Below are positions 11,421 through 23,426 of a DNA stretch of 64,000 nucleotides, in pieces. How positions within the stretch are numbered: position 1 is the first letter of the stretch; every line of letters starts with the position of its first letter. The DNA is taken from positions 242,014,104 through 242,078,103 of the forward strand of contig CM069432.1 of the NCBI GenBank assembly GCA_035610365.1, given 5' to 3'. The stretch comes from Aquatica leii (Eukaryota; Arthropoda; Insecta; Coleoptera; Lampyridae). The notes below the pieces were generated by a model. It did not search any database. It had not been told where the DNA came from and saw only the letters and a program-made list of their open reading frames with translations. A program made the position numbers and the translations under genes.

Positions 11421-14134
11421 AGTGCTCCAAAAATCGCCCCGGTTCCTTATATCGCCTAGTCCTATCTATAGACTATTATGTGCGTTACAGCGAATTTATT
11501 CAGTAAAGTTGACGTCATGTGATCTAAAAACACGCGGCGCTAGTCGCCAGTATTCTTCGAGTGGCAACAGTGCTCATAGTGCTTCTGAAAAATTTGACAT
11601 TTTAGGTAAGTTATTTTTGCAACCATTAAAATCTGAGAACATCCACGTAAGGCAATTCCAAATATATTTTTTTATGTAAAATATTGAAAATACATTGAAT
11701 GAGGTTCCTAAATGTGTAATTATTTTTGAAAAACTAGGTTAGGAAAGTTTGTCGCGAAGGCATTTGTTTTTATTGACGTGTGTTCTTAATACCGCCTACG
11801 TACCTGATCCTAATATCGCACATAGGCGATATTAGGAACACAAGATCTTACACTTTTTCTTTTATGTTCTCTTCTAGAATTCTTTAGAAGTCTATTAAAT
11901 TGTTGTTTTTTTGTTATAGATCCTGTTATAAGATGTCGGTGAAGGAGAAAAAAAGACAAACTTGGAGCACATCAAGTCTTAAGGGTGCATGTATTGCTGT
12001 TCAAAATAAAGAAATGGGAACGCTCAAAGCGTCAAAAACATTTGGAGTGCCCAGATCTACAATTCGAGACTATCTTAAAAAATAGATAACAAGGAAAACG
12101 AAGAGGAAGCGACTATAAAAAGAAAACAACTGGGAAGAAAACCTGTGCTGACCTCTAAATTAGAAAAGAAACTAGTCGAATATTGTATGGAAAGGATTTT
12201 TTTTGGTTTAACTAGAAATGACGTAAAGCAGATGGCCTTCCAACTTGCTTTAATGAACAATCTTCCACATCCCTTCTCTAAAACTACAAATATTGCAGGC
12301 CGAAAATGGCTGAGCTTGTTTTTGAAAAGAAATACTTCCCAGAAGACAATCAGAACTCCTCAGTCATTGTGAAGTGCCCGAATATTGAGGTTCACTGAAG
12401 ACAATGTCAAATGTTTTTTTAATACGCTTAAAGGGGAACTTCAAAAGATCAAGTACAATCCTGCCAGAACTTTTAACGTTGATGAAACTGGCATAACGAC
12501 AGTACAAAGCAAAAGTGTACACATTATTTGCACGAAAGGAAAATCCAGAGTCTACAAAATGTCTTCTGCAGAAAGAGAAAAGCTTAATATTATTGTCACC
12601 TGCATGTCTGCTGCTGGCCAGTACGTGCCCCCCATGATAGTTTTTCCCAGGAAGAAGACATGAAACTAATGAAGGGAGCTCCTCCAGGAGCTATTTCAGG
12701 GTTTCACCCCTCAGGATGGATCCAGAGTGATTTGTTTACCAAGTGGATGAAGCATTTTACTTTTTGTGTGAAACCTACAACAGAAGGCCCTGTTGTACTG
12801 ATCCTTGATGGTCATTACTGGCACACAAGGAACTTGGATGTGATAAACTTTGCCAGACAAAATCACATCATAATGGTATGCCTACCACCTCACAGCACGC
12901 ATAGAATGCAGCCATTAGATGTTGCTTTTATGAAACCATTTAAAACATTCTATAATCAAGAAATCGAAAAATGGCTTTCTAGTAATGAGGGGCGAATTGT
13001 GACCCAGTATGAAGTCGCCGAATTGATGGGTAAAGCGTACATTAGAGCAGCAACCATGAGTAATGCTGTTAATGGTTTTCGTGCCTCTGGTATCTACCCC
13101 TTTAATGACTCAAAATTTACCGAAGCAGATTTTATTGATGAACGCACCTCAAGCCGTCCGGAATCATTTCAAGTACTGGAAACCAGAGTTGATCCGTCAA
13201 ATAATGATAGCCAATCCCAAGTTGATAATCAGACTGCTTCTCCATTCCAGTTGTACTCCCCATCCGCTTCCTCACCACTCCAGTATTTTGTCTCACCGAA
13301 GAATATAAAAGCAATTTCAAAAGTGCAATCACCGTCTTGCAAACGAAAGGGTGGAAAGAGCGTGGTGTTGACTAGCTCGCCTTATAAGAAGAAGCTTGAA
13401 GGCTTTTATAATGCTAAAAGTCAGAAAAATTCTACTCAGTCCTCAACCAGTTGAACTGCACCAAAACCAAAGTCAATTAATCCTACAAAGAAAAAAGTTG
13501 TAGGATGTAAACGAAAAATTGCAAGTTCATCTGACAGTGAGGATTCTGATGAACCTCCACTTGTGGACACAGATGATGATCTAGATGAGGATCCCAACGA
13601 TCCCTCTTCCATGGACGCTACTTGTACTTTTTGTCAAGAGAATTATTCAGATGATTTCAGTGGACAGGATTGGCTTCAGTGCATTTTGTGCTTCAACTGG
13701 AATCACAGATTGTGTGATGCAGCAAGTGGCGAGCGCAACTATTACAAATGCTCGTATTGTCTAAACAACTGAATATGTTTTTCATTGTTTAATAAAAGTT
13801 TCATTTTTCCAAAAAAATTGTAACATTTTTTTCCAGAATCCTTGCCTCCAGAATCCATGCTCTTTCCAAAATTCTTGTTCTTATTTTCGCCTGCTAGGTG
13901 ATATTAGGAACAAGGGTGGGCGGTATAAGGAACACCTTTGTGTAAAATTCCCTTGGGTATTTTTTTTGAAATGTTACTATTTAATGTAAACTGGAGTTTA
14001 TTAGAAGTGATTTGAGATCTGCAGTATAATGCAGAATAATTCTCAGTGATATTAATCTAAATTCCAACTTGAAATTTCAAAATAGGAGGTTAATATAGGG
14101 CGACTTTGTTACAGTAGGCGATATTTGGGGCACT
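11421..14134 (+). mobile_element. Pogo-like DNA transposon 3, full length, with TIRs
   Basis: Terminal inverted repeats are visible: AGTGCTCCAAAAATCGCC at 11421-11438 matches the complement of GGCGATATTTGGGGCACT at 14117-14134 with two mismatches. TA lies directly before the left end and overlaps the right end, as expected for TA-targeting pogo elements. Inside both ends the motif GGCGATATTAGGAACA recurs in both orientations (near 11440-11458, 11790-11850 and 13897-13940), probably transposase binding sites. The element is about 2.7 kb and holds one transposase gene. Confidence 0.78.
11933..13772 (+). pseudogene. Pogo-like DDE_1 transposase 3, nearly complete but broken
   Basis: The first ATG of the HTH frame (11933, 'MSVKEKKRQTWS') starts a psq helix-turn-helix ('ASKTFGVPRSTIRDYL'). 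Then come a second HTH region (12145-12372), 'FNVDETGITTV' (Asp 1), 'YVPPMIVFPRKK', 'LILDGHYWHT' (Asp 2), 'PPHSTHRMQPLD' (Asp 3), 'VNGFRASGIYPFN', a Ser/Lys-rich linker and a C-terminal finger (13620-13765: CTFC, C, CxLCFNWNH, C, C, CSYC). All catalytic Asp remain. Lesions: frameshift near 12080, TGA at 12370, frameshift near 12660, TGA at 13452. This is the best preserved of the pogo-like copies and gives the domain order for relic 1. Confidence 0.88.
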
Positions 14135-14582
14135 AATAATAACAATTGTTGAATGTGCTACGGACAAAAAAATGTAATCATATCAGTTACATAAAAATCG
14201 CAAATGAAATTGTACATAAATTTCTATTATTTGAGGATGTAGTTCATGAACGATTGCAAATCAGCATACTTCATTTTGTACGAATAATAAAATAAAAGGC
14301 ACATCATTCAAAATTCATTATAAGTTTTCAATGTGTTTGTCAATAAAGCGGAACTAGAATTCACACATTCGGACAAAACGCGAGTAGATATTAGTTTTTT
14401 GCTTATTCATATTAAAATCAATTCAAAATCTATGCATCTAAGTTAAAACGTATTTACTTAAAACTGTTTTGTGTAGCTGGAAAAAATTATAAATACAATT
14501 AAATATCAACTAAAAGCATTAGTAAAAGCTAAAAGATTATAAATGATTTAAAGTTAACTTATTAAAATTTATTGATACTGAG
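14135..14582. other. No recognisable gene
   Basis: AT-rich spacer between transposon 3 and the tandem duplication; nothing supported. Confidence 0.5.
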
Positions 14583-15103
14583 AAGATATAGAATTTACCG
14601 TTATCAAATTATGCACTTTAATTTAATAAACTAATTTTCTAATCTAATAATTAAATTAACAATTCTTCCGACTTTATCTAATTACCTGCATTAAGACAGC
14701 AATCTTTCTAAAAATTATAGCTAATGTCTGATTTGGCAGTAATTTATCAAAGAAGCACTACAATATGTCCTCGGATTAGTAGGTAAAAATATATATTACA
14801 GGCGAAGTAAAAAAGTTTTCATTACTGCCGAGAGTAACAATAGGCTACTGAGACGCGAAGCGTCAAAAAAAAGAAGAGTATTACAAATTGGTAAATATCA
14901 CACACTTAGACAAACCCTACAAGTAGAGAACAAAGCTAAACGCTTGGATATTTCTTTGTGGGTAGAATATTAAATTTTAAGTTAGAGAAATAAAATTCAT
15001 TGTGGTTTCTGAAAAATCGAAATTTTTCACCAATAGGGTTGTCGCATCAACATTTAAAAAAAGTGAATGTGTGGTGCGCTATAGCATGATGTTATTAGAC
15101 TAG

Positions 15104-16305
15104 TTAACGTAAGTTTGGCGAAAACTCGATAGAAAAGAATAGCCCAGTTACATAGCCACTATGGAACCAAGACTCGTCGAAATTGTGGAAACGATTGAAG
15201 CAACTTGTTAACAGTAAACCATTAGAACACGACGAGGAACAGTTAAAACTAAGAATAACAAATGCGCTAAATTTTTGTCGATAAAGGAAATTCGAAGAAT
15301 TCATAATAAATTCAGATCTGAAGTTAAAAGGTAATAATAAAAATAAAATAAAAAAATAAATGATTATGAAGAAGTAGTCATGGTTGGTTGAGTGTGACTC
15401 TGATTGGGTTACGGTCCTCGATAAACTAGTAACAACCGGGAACCGGCAAAGAGGAGATAGTTCGAAAGCTCGGTCACGATTGAAGTTATTTGAGTGTTTG
15501 ATGATTTCTATGTAGAAAGATTGTTCTTGGGAGAAGAAAGAATCTGTGAGATTGTACATGTCGAGTTCAATATGGGTTTGATACAATTTTTACAAAAAAG
15601 TTTTGTTATTTGATTTGCGACCTTATGAATGTAAGGTAAAAACGAAAATTTCAAATTGGATTCGAAAATAAATAGAAGCGTTCTTAAGTTTTCGAACGTG
15701 TACACGTAGACAACGATTAATAGCTTCCTAAATATGTCGCTTTATACAACCATTGTTCCATGAAGTTTTAGTAAGAGGACAAGAAGAGAAAGCAAAAAGA
15801 TGTCTGTCCGTATGGGTGGGTTTGCGAAAAACAGAATGACCCAAAAATCCGTTGGGTTTACAAGTCACAAGAACGCCGAGGAATAGTCATTATTTTCGAT
15901 TTCAATGGTAAATTTGATACTTGGGTGTTGGTTGTTTAGACGATCGAAAAACCAAGAAAACCAATATGGGATCAAACAATAAACGTGTCGTCAACATACC
16001 TAAACCAGACTTTCCAATGCAACCGTTTCAAAAGATTCTATAAAAATGTTAGTTACAACAAAAGATAAAGAAAAACCCATAGCAGCACCCAAAACTTTTT
16101 CATAAAACTTGTTCTAAAATCTTTGTCATAATGAGACAGAATCTGTTCAATGATAAACGAATCTTTAGTAGCAACCTTGGCAAAGAGTGAAGTGATGCCA
16201 AAACTCACAAAAGGATCTTTGGGTTCAAACTTTATAGTTTCCAAAGGTTGAATAAAATAATGAGAGTTAAATCTCTTCTGAAAAAATAAAATTGATTTTT
16301 TCAGC
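15104..16305 (-). pseudogene. Penelope-like reverse transcriptase relic (copy A)
   Basis: Read on the minus strand from 16305 leftwards: 'DPFVSFGITSLFAKV' (the usual VSFDVxSLFT box), then 'FRYVDDTFIV' (RT active site, near 15990), 'FDRLNNQHPSIKFTIE', 'VFRKPTHTDRHLFAF', 'FLPYIHKVANQITKLF' and the C-terminal tail 'IEIIKHSNNFNRD'. These are Penelope-like element motifs in the correct order, spread over several frames. The GIY-YIG endonuclease that normally sits between the LPY and NRD blocks is absent here. The relic has many stops. Flanking minus-strand DNA down to about 14.7 kb may be its 3' untranslated region. Confidence 0.8.
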
Positions 16306-16439
16306 GCAATCAGTTCGGTTCAAAACGACGTAGCAATAACATAACACGATTATAACCCGGAATTTTAGTATAAATTCTGGTTGCAACAGTCTTCGCCAGT
16401 ATCGAATCGAACCGACAAAAAAAAGTTAGTATAGTTAAG

Positions 16440-16830
16440 GCTAAAAACATCAAAGTGGTCTTCTACGCAACAGATGAGTTAGCCACCAGCTTTCCAAAAT
16501 CAAATGAGACAATATCATCCACTAAAAAGGTCAGAAGTTTACCACGAGTGCGCTGACATATATGAGACAAACACGACGGAATATTGTTACCCAGATAAAA
16601 GAACACAAGATACACACAAGGAAACAGAATGTCAGATAGCATGTCGCAGAGCGTTTATTAGATACCCGACAAACCACAAAATTTCAGCAAACAACAATTC
16701 TAACCAAATCTCGTAACTTCTGGATCAGATTATATAAAGAAGCCATCGGATAAATTTAATAGATATAATTGCTTGAAGCTAGCACCAGTATGGAACAACA
16801 TGTAACAAAACGTGAAAATTTAATTGATTT
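16440..16830 (+). pseudogene. Penelope-like GIY-YIG endonuclease relic (copy A)
   Basis: On the plus strand: 'NIKVVFYATDEL' (linker before the endonuclease), then 'LTYMRQTRRNIVTQIKEHK', which fits the family's YiGqTxRnl..RiKEH pattern with the first Gly replaced. After a stop come 'HVAERLLDTR' and 'RNFWIRLYKEAIG', the usual end of the protein. A different frame is open over 16504-16716 but shows no motif. This fragment points away from the minus-strand RT relic, with about 135 bases between them. Confidence 0.7.
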
Positions 16831-17588
16831 TGTAAAGTTTCTAAATTTTCTAATTTTTGTAAAAACTGTTAATATAGAACACGGTGCCAAATCTAAAAAT
16901 GTTTATATTTTGACTAGGCTGAAAAATAATATACTTTTCAGAAGTTTGAGAACAAGTGGAGTTTTTTTTTATAAAAAACTGTTTTTTTGAGAAGTCAAAG
17001 ATAGTTTTTTTTCCCGTTTTGTAACCCAAACCAGAGAATATAATGATTGTTTAACGACAAGAGACCAGAATCCAAAATACTAATTAAAATATATTACTGG
17101 ACGTGTTTAAACAAGAAAATGTAATAATTTTTCCAATATAACAATTATGAGCTTACTCAAAAAAGGCAAAATAATGAGACAATTATTACTAAATTTCATA
17201 GATTACTGCTTGATAATGCCCCAAAAAGTCCTAGAAACGAGTACTCAGTCAGAATAAAAAATGAAAACATTTGATGGAAACTTTATTCGTTTTCATAATT
17301 GAACCAGAGTAAAGGTAAACACCAAAACTGAAAGCACTAGCATAAAACGTGCAGTACGTTACGGTCGCATAGGTATGCCTTCTTTCTTCTTCATATTTAC
17401 TGCCCACCTTTTCAAGATGTTATTTAATTTTCCATATGTTGTTTTCTCCTTAAAACTGATCCCTTTTCTTCGCAAAAATTGTTAAACTGTCTCCATAGAC
17501 AAGTTTGCGAGTTCTTGGTGTTTGCTGGTGTTAAGTTTGTACTGAACGCTCCAATTTGTAGAAATTCGTAGGAGCACCACAAAAATAA
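16831..17588. other. Unassigned part of the duplicated unit (also at 22671-23426)
   Basis: Shared almost unchanged by both copies, with no motif I recognise on either strand. It may be the untranslated tail of the Penelope-like piece plus part of the jockey-like element. Confidence 0.4.
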
Positions 17589-18200
17589 ATGCTCATTGGA
17601 AAACTTACTCCAATCTTACTTGACAAATATATTATTCCTAATCATCAATTTGGATTTAGAAATGCCACAATCGAGCAAGTCCACGAGGTAGTGGTCTGCA
17701 TTACGCTCGAAGAGCGAAAATACGGTGTTGCAACATTTCACGATGTCCATCAGGCCTTCGATAAGGTATGGCGTGCAGGACTTTTTTTTAAATTAAGACA
17801 CTGTTACCACCAGACTATTTTGAAATAGTCCTACTTTTCGAATAGGCAATTCATAGTCAGACATGGCAGTGCGCTAACAAACCCGTACTATGACAATTCA
17901 GGACTTTCCCATAGCAGTGGGCGGGCCCAACATTTAATCTTTACGCGGACCTTCCGACAACTCCAAACACTGTGATCGCTACATTTGCTGTTGACACGGC
18001 CGTATGTTTTTTTACCAAAAAATATAGTGCGCAGTATACTGTCCGCATCAGTGCTCGCCCCAACATCTTAGTGGAGGGATTACTAGATCAATCAATGGAT
18101 GGAACTCCTACATGTTTTTGATATTAAATTCTATGCATGTTAATCCATCTACTGAATGTCACATGTAGATGTAGAAACATGTAAATAAAAAAAATATTTT
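17589..18200 (+). pseudogene. Jockey-like LINE reverse transcriptase fragment (copy A)
   Basis: Starts abruptly inside the RT: 'IIPNHQFGFRNATIEQVHEV', then 'ATFHDVHQAFDKVWRAGL', the DxxxAFDxVWh box of jockey/CR1-type non-LTR elements. After a stop (17826) the frame is lost, but remnants of the palm and the sequence up to an A-rich tail (near 18180-18200) can be followed by comparison with copy B. 5' truncation and an A-rich 3' end are usual for LINE insertions. Confidence 0.8.
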
Positions 18201-18440
18201 TAACAATAAAAAAGATATTTTACTTTGACACAATATTGAGCCACTCTGTCTTCTTCGTTTACGGTATTTGCAAAAGAATTTAGATGGATTGGAGTTGGAA
18301 CGTTACAATCAATTATTTTCAACGAGACGCGTGACTTTGTGTTTATTTCTTTTTTAAAACTCTTCATTTTTTTTTGGGATTTGTTCGATCACGTCAAACC
18401 ATCGGCCATAGTGATACTGTAATACGGTGCGAGTTGAAAA

Positions 18441-19672
18441 CACCGAGGCGACTTAAAACTTTTGACAGCGCTCACAAAAAATACATGCTGCATTCTGGCG
18501 GATAAAGTTTGAAATTTAAATTATGGTAAGATAGATGTCTACAGTGCTACTTAATTAAATTTATGTTGTTATACACTTGATTTACTCCTGTTGATTGTGT
18601 TGTGCGACTCCAAAAAAAAGGTAAGATATTAATTATTTTTCTGACATGCAAACTTCTTGATATACATAGGACATCTCAGACAATTAGAATATCACCATAT
18701 TTTTTTTCTACACGATAATTTATTGGGCTTTCATATTGTAACCTCAAAATTTTAGTTTCGAATCATACATCTCAGTGGCGTACCAATTTATTTATTGGGG
18801 TAATTTCAGGGGCGACTTGAAAAATGGTGCGCAGCTTGGAAGCCGAAAATTCGCGATTATAGTGATGAAACTCTGCAACATGTATTAGAATTACATCACC
18901 ACGGTCGGAGTTTAAAAGATTTGAGTGAAGAGTACAGCATTCCCTATATAACTCTATACAGAAAGGTTTAAAGAAAACTCACAAAACCAGTTGGTGGTCA
19001 AACCGAGTTATCTAGCGATGAGTAAAGTTTCTTAGTTAAGGTTATATCTACTGCTGCAGATTGGGGATATCCCTGCGATTCAAACGATATCAAAGAGCAC
19101 CTGCCTAAAAGACTATCTCAATGTATAAAAGTTATGGACACCTCTAAAACAGCTACGTCAGTCATGTTTGCTTGCTCAGCTTCAGGAGTTATGCTTCCGG
19201 TTTACGTAGTATATAAGGGAGAGCACCTCTGGACAACATGGACGGAATCTGGGCCAGCTGGGGCCAGGTATAATCGCACGCAATCTGGCTGGTTCGATAC
19301 AAATATGTTTGAAGATTGGTTTTCCAATATAATATTGCCATATTTTCGATCTTTGCCACCGGGTCTTAAATTTTTGATTGGTGATAACAAGCCATATTTC
19401 CTCAAATGTCATTTCAAAATGTGAAGATAATAACATCCGCTTCATACTTTTACCACCTGACCCAGCATTTAGATGTCAGTGTCTTTCGGCCAATTAAGGT
19501 ATCTTGGAAGAAAACACTTCGAGACTGGAAAAAACACAATAAAGAAACTGTAAGAAAAGATGTATACCCACGTCCTTTAAATCAAGCATTAAACAAAACC
19601 TAGCACAAGTCAAGAAAGGATTCACGCCGTCCTATTCTATCATAACAAAAATCAGTTTTTTTGTTGCTAGAC
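18441..19672 (+). pseudogene. Pogo-like transposon 4, copy A (internally deleted)
   Basis: Begins with the end CACCGAGGCGACTT at 18441. The transposase start (18824) has lost 13 bases against copy B, which shifts the frame. The HTH part (18850-18970) ends in a TAA absent from copy B. The DDE core resumes at 19134 ('SVMFACSASGVMLPVYVVYKG', 'FLIGDN' with Asp 2), then loses several small pieces. The Asp 1 region ('VNYDETNF' in copy B) is deleted. Here the Trp codon at the 'LWTTW' site is kept, while copy B has a stop. An LTR fragment replaces the 3' end. Confidence 0.83.
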
Positions 19673-19674
19673 TT

Positions 19675-20376
19675 TGTAACGTGCACATTTTTTTCGATTG
19701 AATACGTCTGATTTTGGTTAACATTTTTGTATTCACTGTTTATGTAAATTCTTTTGCGCAATGCATTTGACGCTTCGCACATGCGTTTTTGAGCCTTCTT
19801 CTTAAGTACGAAATGATCTTACGTTTCGCAATGAGGCGAAGCGGACATTTTTTTGCGTGCTGCAAAAAGTGGAATTACCACTTATTGAATTTGTGTTTGT
19901 GAATTTTTGCGTAATGGGGCAAAGTATTTAAGCCGGCGTTCGTTGCAGCGTCTGCGTTTTGTTGTATTACCTGCGTTTGTTGAATTTACGAAATTTATAA
20001 AGATAAACCCGTTAATTCGAAGGGGTAAGTCATTTTTGTTTTGATTTGCATTGTTTAATACATCGCAATTTACGTTTTAGTTTTTTGTTTATGGTTCTTG
20101 GTTTCAAATCTACGAAAAAGAATTAAGTATACGATTTACGGGAATTGCATCATATTGCGTCATTTCAATGAGTCGTATGATGACCACGCCTAAATAGCAA
20201 GTTGCGCAATAATTTTTGATACGTTCGAACTGGAAGTTTTTGCTTTTGATATACGACTACGCTTTCTGATTTGTTCGATGCTTTTTGATTTGTGTACGTG
20301 TGAATACGTTTATGGTTACGAAAATTTCGTTTGGATACGTACGCCTTTTTACGATTTTGATGTTTGAAATGTGATT
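19675..20376 (+). repeat. Truncated LTR (same family as the solo LTR at 24842)
   Basis: Starts TGTAACGTGCACATTTTTTT, like TGTAACGTTTACATTTTTT at 24842. Further shared blocks are CGAAGCGGACATT, AAACCCGT..A..GAAGGGGTAAGT and GATGACCACGCC. The order of later blocks differs and the copies are clearly diverged. The right end (expected ...CGTTACA) is missing: the sequence runs straight into the start of duplication copy B. Confidence 0.65.
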
Positions 20377-20940
20377 AAGATACAGAATTTACCGTTATCA
20401 AATTATGCACTTTAATTTAATAAACTAATTTTCTAATTTAATAATTAAATTAACAATTCTTCCGACTTTATCTAATTACCTGCATTAAGACAGCAATCTT
20501 TCTAAAAATTATAGCTAATGTCTGATTTGGCAGTAATTCATCAAAGAAGCACTACAATATGTCCTCGGATCAGTATATAAAAATATATATTATAGGCGAA
20601 GTAAAAAAGTTTTCATTACTACCGAGAGTAATAATAGGCTACTGAGACGCGAAGCGTCAAAGAAAAAGAAGAGTATTACAAATTGGTAAATATCACACAC
20701 TCAAACTATTTTTGAAGAAAACAAAACCGTTTAAAGAACAATTTAGACAAACCCTACAAGTAGAGAACAAAGCTAAACGCTTGGATGTTTCTTTGTGTGT
20801 AGAATATAAAATTTTAAGTTAGAGAAATAAAATTCATTGTGGTTTCTGAAAAATCGAAATTTTTCACCAATAGGGTTGTCGCATCAACATTTAAAAAAAG
20901 TGAATGTGTGGTGCGCTATAGCATGGTGTTATTAGACTAG

Positions 20941-22145
20941 TTAACGTAAGTTTGCCGAAAACTCGATAGAAAAGAATAGCTCAGTTACATAGCCACTATG
21001 GAAGCAAGACTCGTCGAAATTTTGGAAACGATTGAAGCAACTTTTTAACAGTAAACCATTAGAACACGACGAGTAACAGTTAAAACTAAGAATAACAAAT
21101 GCGCTAAATTTTTGTCGATAAAGGAAATTCGAAGAATTCATAATAAATTCAGATCTGAAGTTAAAAGGTAATAAAAAAAATAAAATAAAAAAATAAATGA
21201 TTATGAAGAAGTAGTTATGGTTGGTTGAGTGTGACTCTGATTGGGTTACGGTCCTCGATAAACTAGTAACAACCGGGAACCGGGAAAGAGGAGATAGTTC
21301 GAAAGCTCGGTCACGATTGAAGTTATTTGAGTATTTGATGATTTCTATGTAGAAAGATTGTTCTTGGGAGAAGAAAGAATCTGTGAGATTGTACATACAT
21401 GTCGAGTTCAATATGGGTTTGATACAATTTTTACAAAAAAGTTTTGTTATTTGATTTGCGACCTTATGAATGTAAGGTAAAAACGAAAATTTCAAATTGG
21501 ATTCGAAAATAAATAGAAGCGTTCTTAAGTTTTCGAACGCGTACACGTAGACAACGATTAATAGCTTCCTAAATATGTCGCTTTATACAACCATTGTTCC
21601 ATGAAGTTTTAGTAAGAGGACAAGAAGAGAAAGCAAAAAGATGTCTGTCCGTATGGGTGGGTTTGCGAAAAACAGAATGACCCAAAAATCCGTTGGGTTT
21701 ACAAGTCACAAGAACGCCGAGGAATAGTCATTATTTTCGATTTCAATGGTAAATTTGATACTTGTGTGTTGGTTGTTTAGACGATCGAGAAACCAAGAAA
21801 ACCAATATGAGATCAAACAATAAACGTGTCGTCAACATACCTAAACCAGACTTTCCAATGCAACCGTTTCAAAAGATTCCATAAAAATGTTAGTTACAAC
21901 AAAAGATAAAGAAAAACCCATAGCAGCACCCAAAACTTTTTCATAAAACTTGTTCTAAAATCTTTGTCATAATGAGACAGAATCTGTTCAATGATAAACT
22001 AATCTTTAGTAGCAACCTTGGCAAAGAGTAAAGTGATGCCAAAACTCACAAAAGGATCCTTAGGTTCAAACTTTATAGTTTCCAAAGGTTGAATAAAATA
22101 ATGAGAGTTAAATCTCTTCTGAAAAAATAAAATTGATTTTTTCAG
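20941..22145 (-). pseudogene. Penelope-like reverse transcriptase relic (copy B)
   Basis: Same motif order as in copy A. A 201-residue minus-strand frame (21546-20941) stays open from the 'FLPYIHKV' block to 'NFNRD' and on into untranslated DNA. This again shows that the GIY-YIG endonuclease is missing at the same place. The deletion therefore predates the duplication. Confidence 0.8.
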
Positions 22146-22280
22146 CGTAATCAGTTCGGTTCAAAACGACGTAGCAATAACATAACACGATTATAACCCG
22201 GAATTTTAATATAAATTCTGGTTGTAACAGTCTTCGCCAATATCGAATCGAACGGACAAAAAAAAGTTAGTATAGTTAAG

Positions 22281-22670
22281 GCTAAAAACATCAAAGTGGT
22301 CTTCTACGCAACAGATGAGTTAGCCACCAGCTTTCCAAAATCAAATGAGACAATATCATCCACTAAAAAGGCCAGAAGTTTACCACGAGTGCGCTGACAT
22401 ATATGAGACAAACACGACGGAATATTGCTACCCAGATAAAAGAACACAAGATACACACAAGAAAACAGAATGTCAGATAGCATGTCGCAGAGCGTTTATT
22501 AGATACCCGACAAACCACAAAATTTCAGCAAACAACAATTCTAACCAAATCTCGTAACTTCTGGATCAGATTATATAAAGAAGCCATCGGATAAATTTAA
22601 TAGATATAATTGCTTGAAGCTAGCACCAGTATGGAACAACATGTAACAAAACGTCAAATTTAATTGATTT
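22281..22670 (+). pseudogene. Penelope-like GIY-YIG endonuclease relic (copy B)
   Basis: Near-identical to 16440-16830, with the same frame, the same TAG after the 'IKEHK' box and only single-base changes. It sits directly beside, and points away from, the minus-strand RT relic of copy B. Confidence 0.68.
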
Positions 22671-23426
22671 TGTAAAGTTTCTAAGTTTTCTAATTTTTGT
22701 AAAAACTGTTAATATAGAACACGGTGCCAAATCTAAAAATGTTTATATTTTGACTAGGCTGAAAAATAATATACTTTTCAGAAGTTTGAGAACAAGTGGA
22801 GTTTTTTTTTATAAAAAACTGTTTTTTTGAGAAGTCAAAGATAGTTTTTTTCCCGTTTTGTAACCCAAACCAGAGAATATAATGATTGTTTAACGACAAG
22901 AGACCAGAATCCAAAATACTAATTAAAATATATTACTGACGTGTTTAAACCAGAAAATGTATTAATTTTTCCAATATAACAATTATGAGCTTACTCAAAA
23001 AAGGCAAAATAATGAGACAATTATTACTAAATTTCATAGATTACTGCTTGATAATGCTCCAAAAAGTCCTAGAAACGAGTACTCAGTCAGAATAAAAAAT
23101 GAAAACATTTGATGGAAACTTTATTCGTTTTCATAATTGAACCAGAGTAAAGGTAAACACCAAAACTGAAAGCACTAGCATAAAACGTGCAGTACGTTAC
23201 GGTCGCATAGGTATGCCTTCTTTCTTCTTCATATTTACTGCCCACCTTTTCAAGATGTTATTTAATTTTCCATATGTTGTTTTCTCCTAAAAACTGATCC
23301 CTTTTCTTCGCGAAAATTGTTAAACTGTCTCCATACACAAGTTTGCGAGTTCTTGGTGTTTGCTGGTGTTAAGTTTGTACTGAACGATCCAATTTGTAGA
23401 AATTCGTAGGAGCACCACAAAAATAA

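Larger units (their letters stand above)
14583..19672. repeat. Tandem duplication, copy A (about 5.1 kb)
   Basis: From AAGATA(T)AGAATTTACC at 14583 this segment matches 20377-26902 base for base over long runs, in the same order and orientation. It carries a Penelope-like RT piece (minus), a Penelope-like endonuclease piece (plus), an unassigned spacer, a jockey-like RT piece and a pogo-like transposon. Compared with copy B it lacks the solo LTR. It also lacks two blocks of the transposase (about 110 and 190 bases), 13 bases near its start codon, and some small pieces. The match stops after GCTAGAC at 19672, where an LTR fragment begins. Confidence 0.88.

Noticed and set aside
16504-16716. 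A 70-codon plus-strand open frame, repeated at 22345
   Set aside because: The GIY-YIG motif is in another frame of the same DNA; this frame is a shadow.
20941-21546. A 201-residue minus-strand open frame as a novel gene
   Set aside because: It carries the Penelope-like LPY and NRD motifs and then runs into untranslated AT-rich DNA; it is part of the RT relic.
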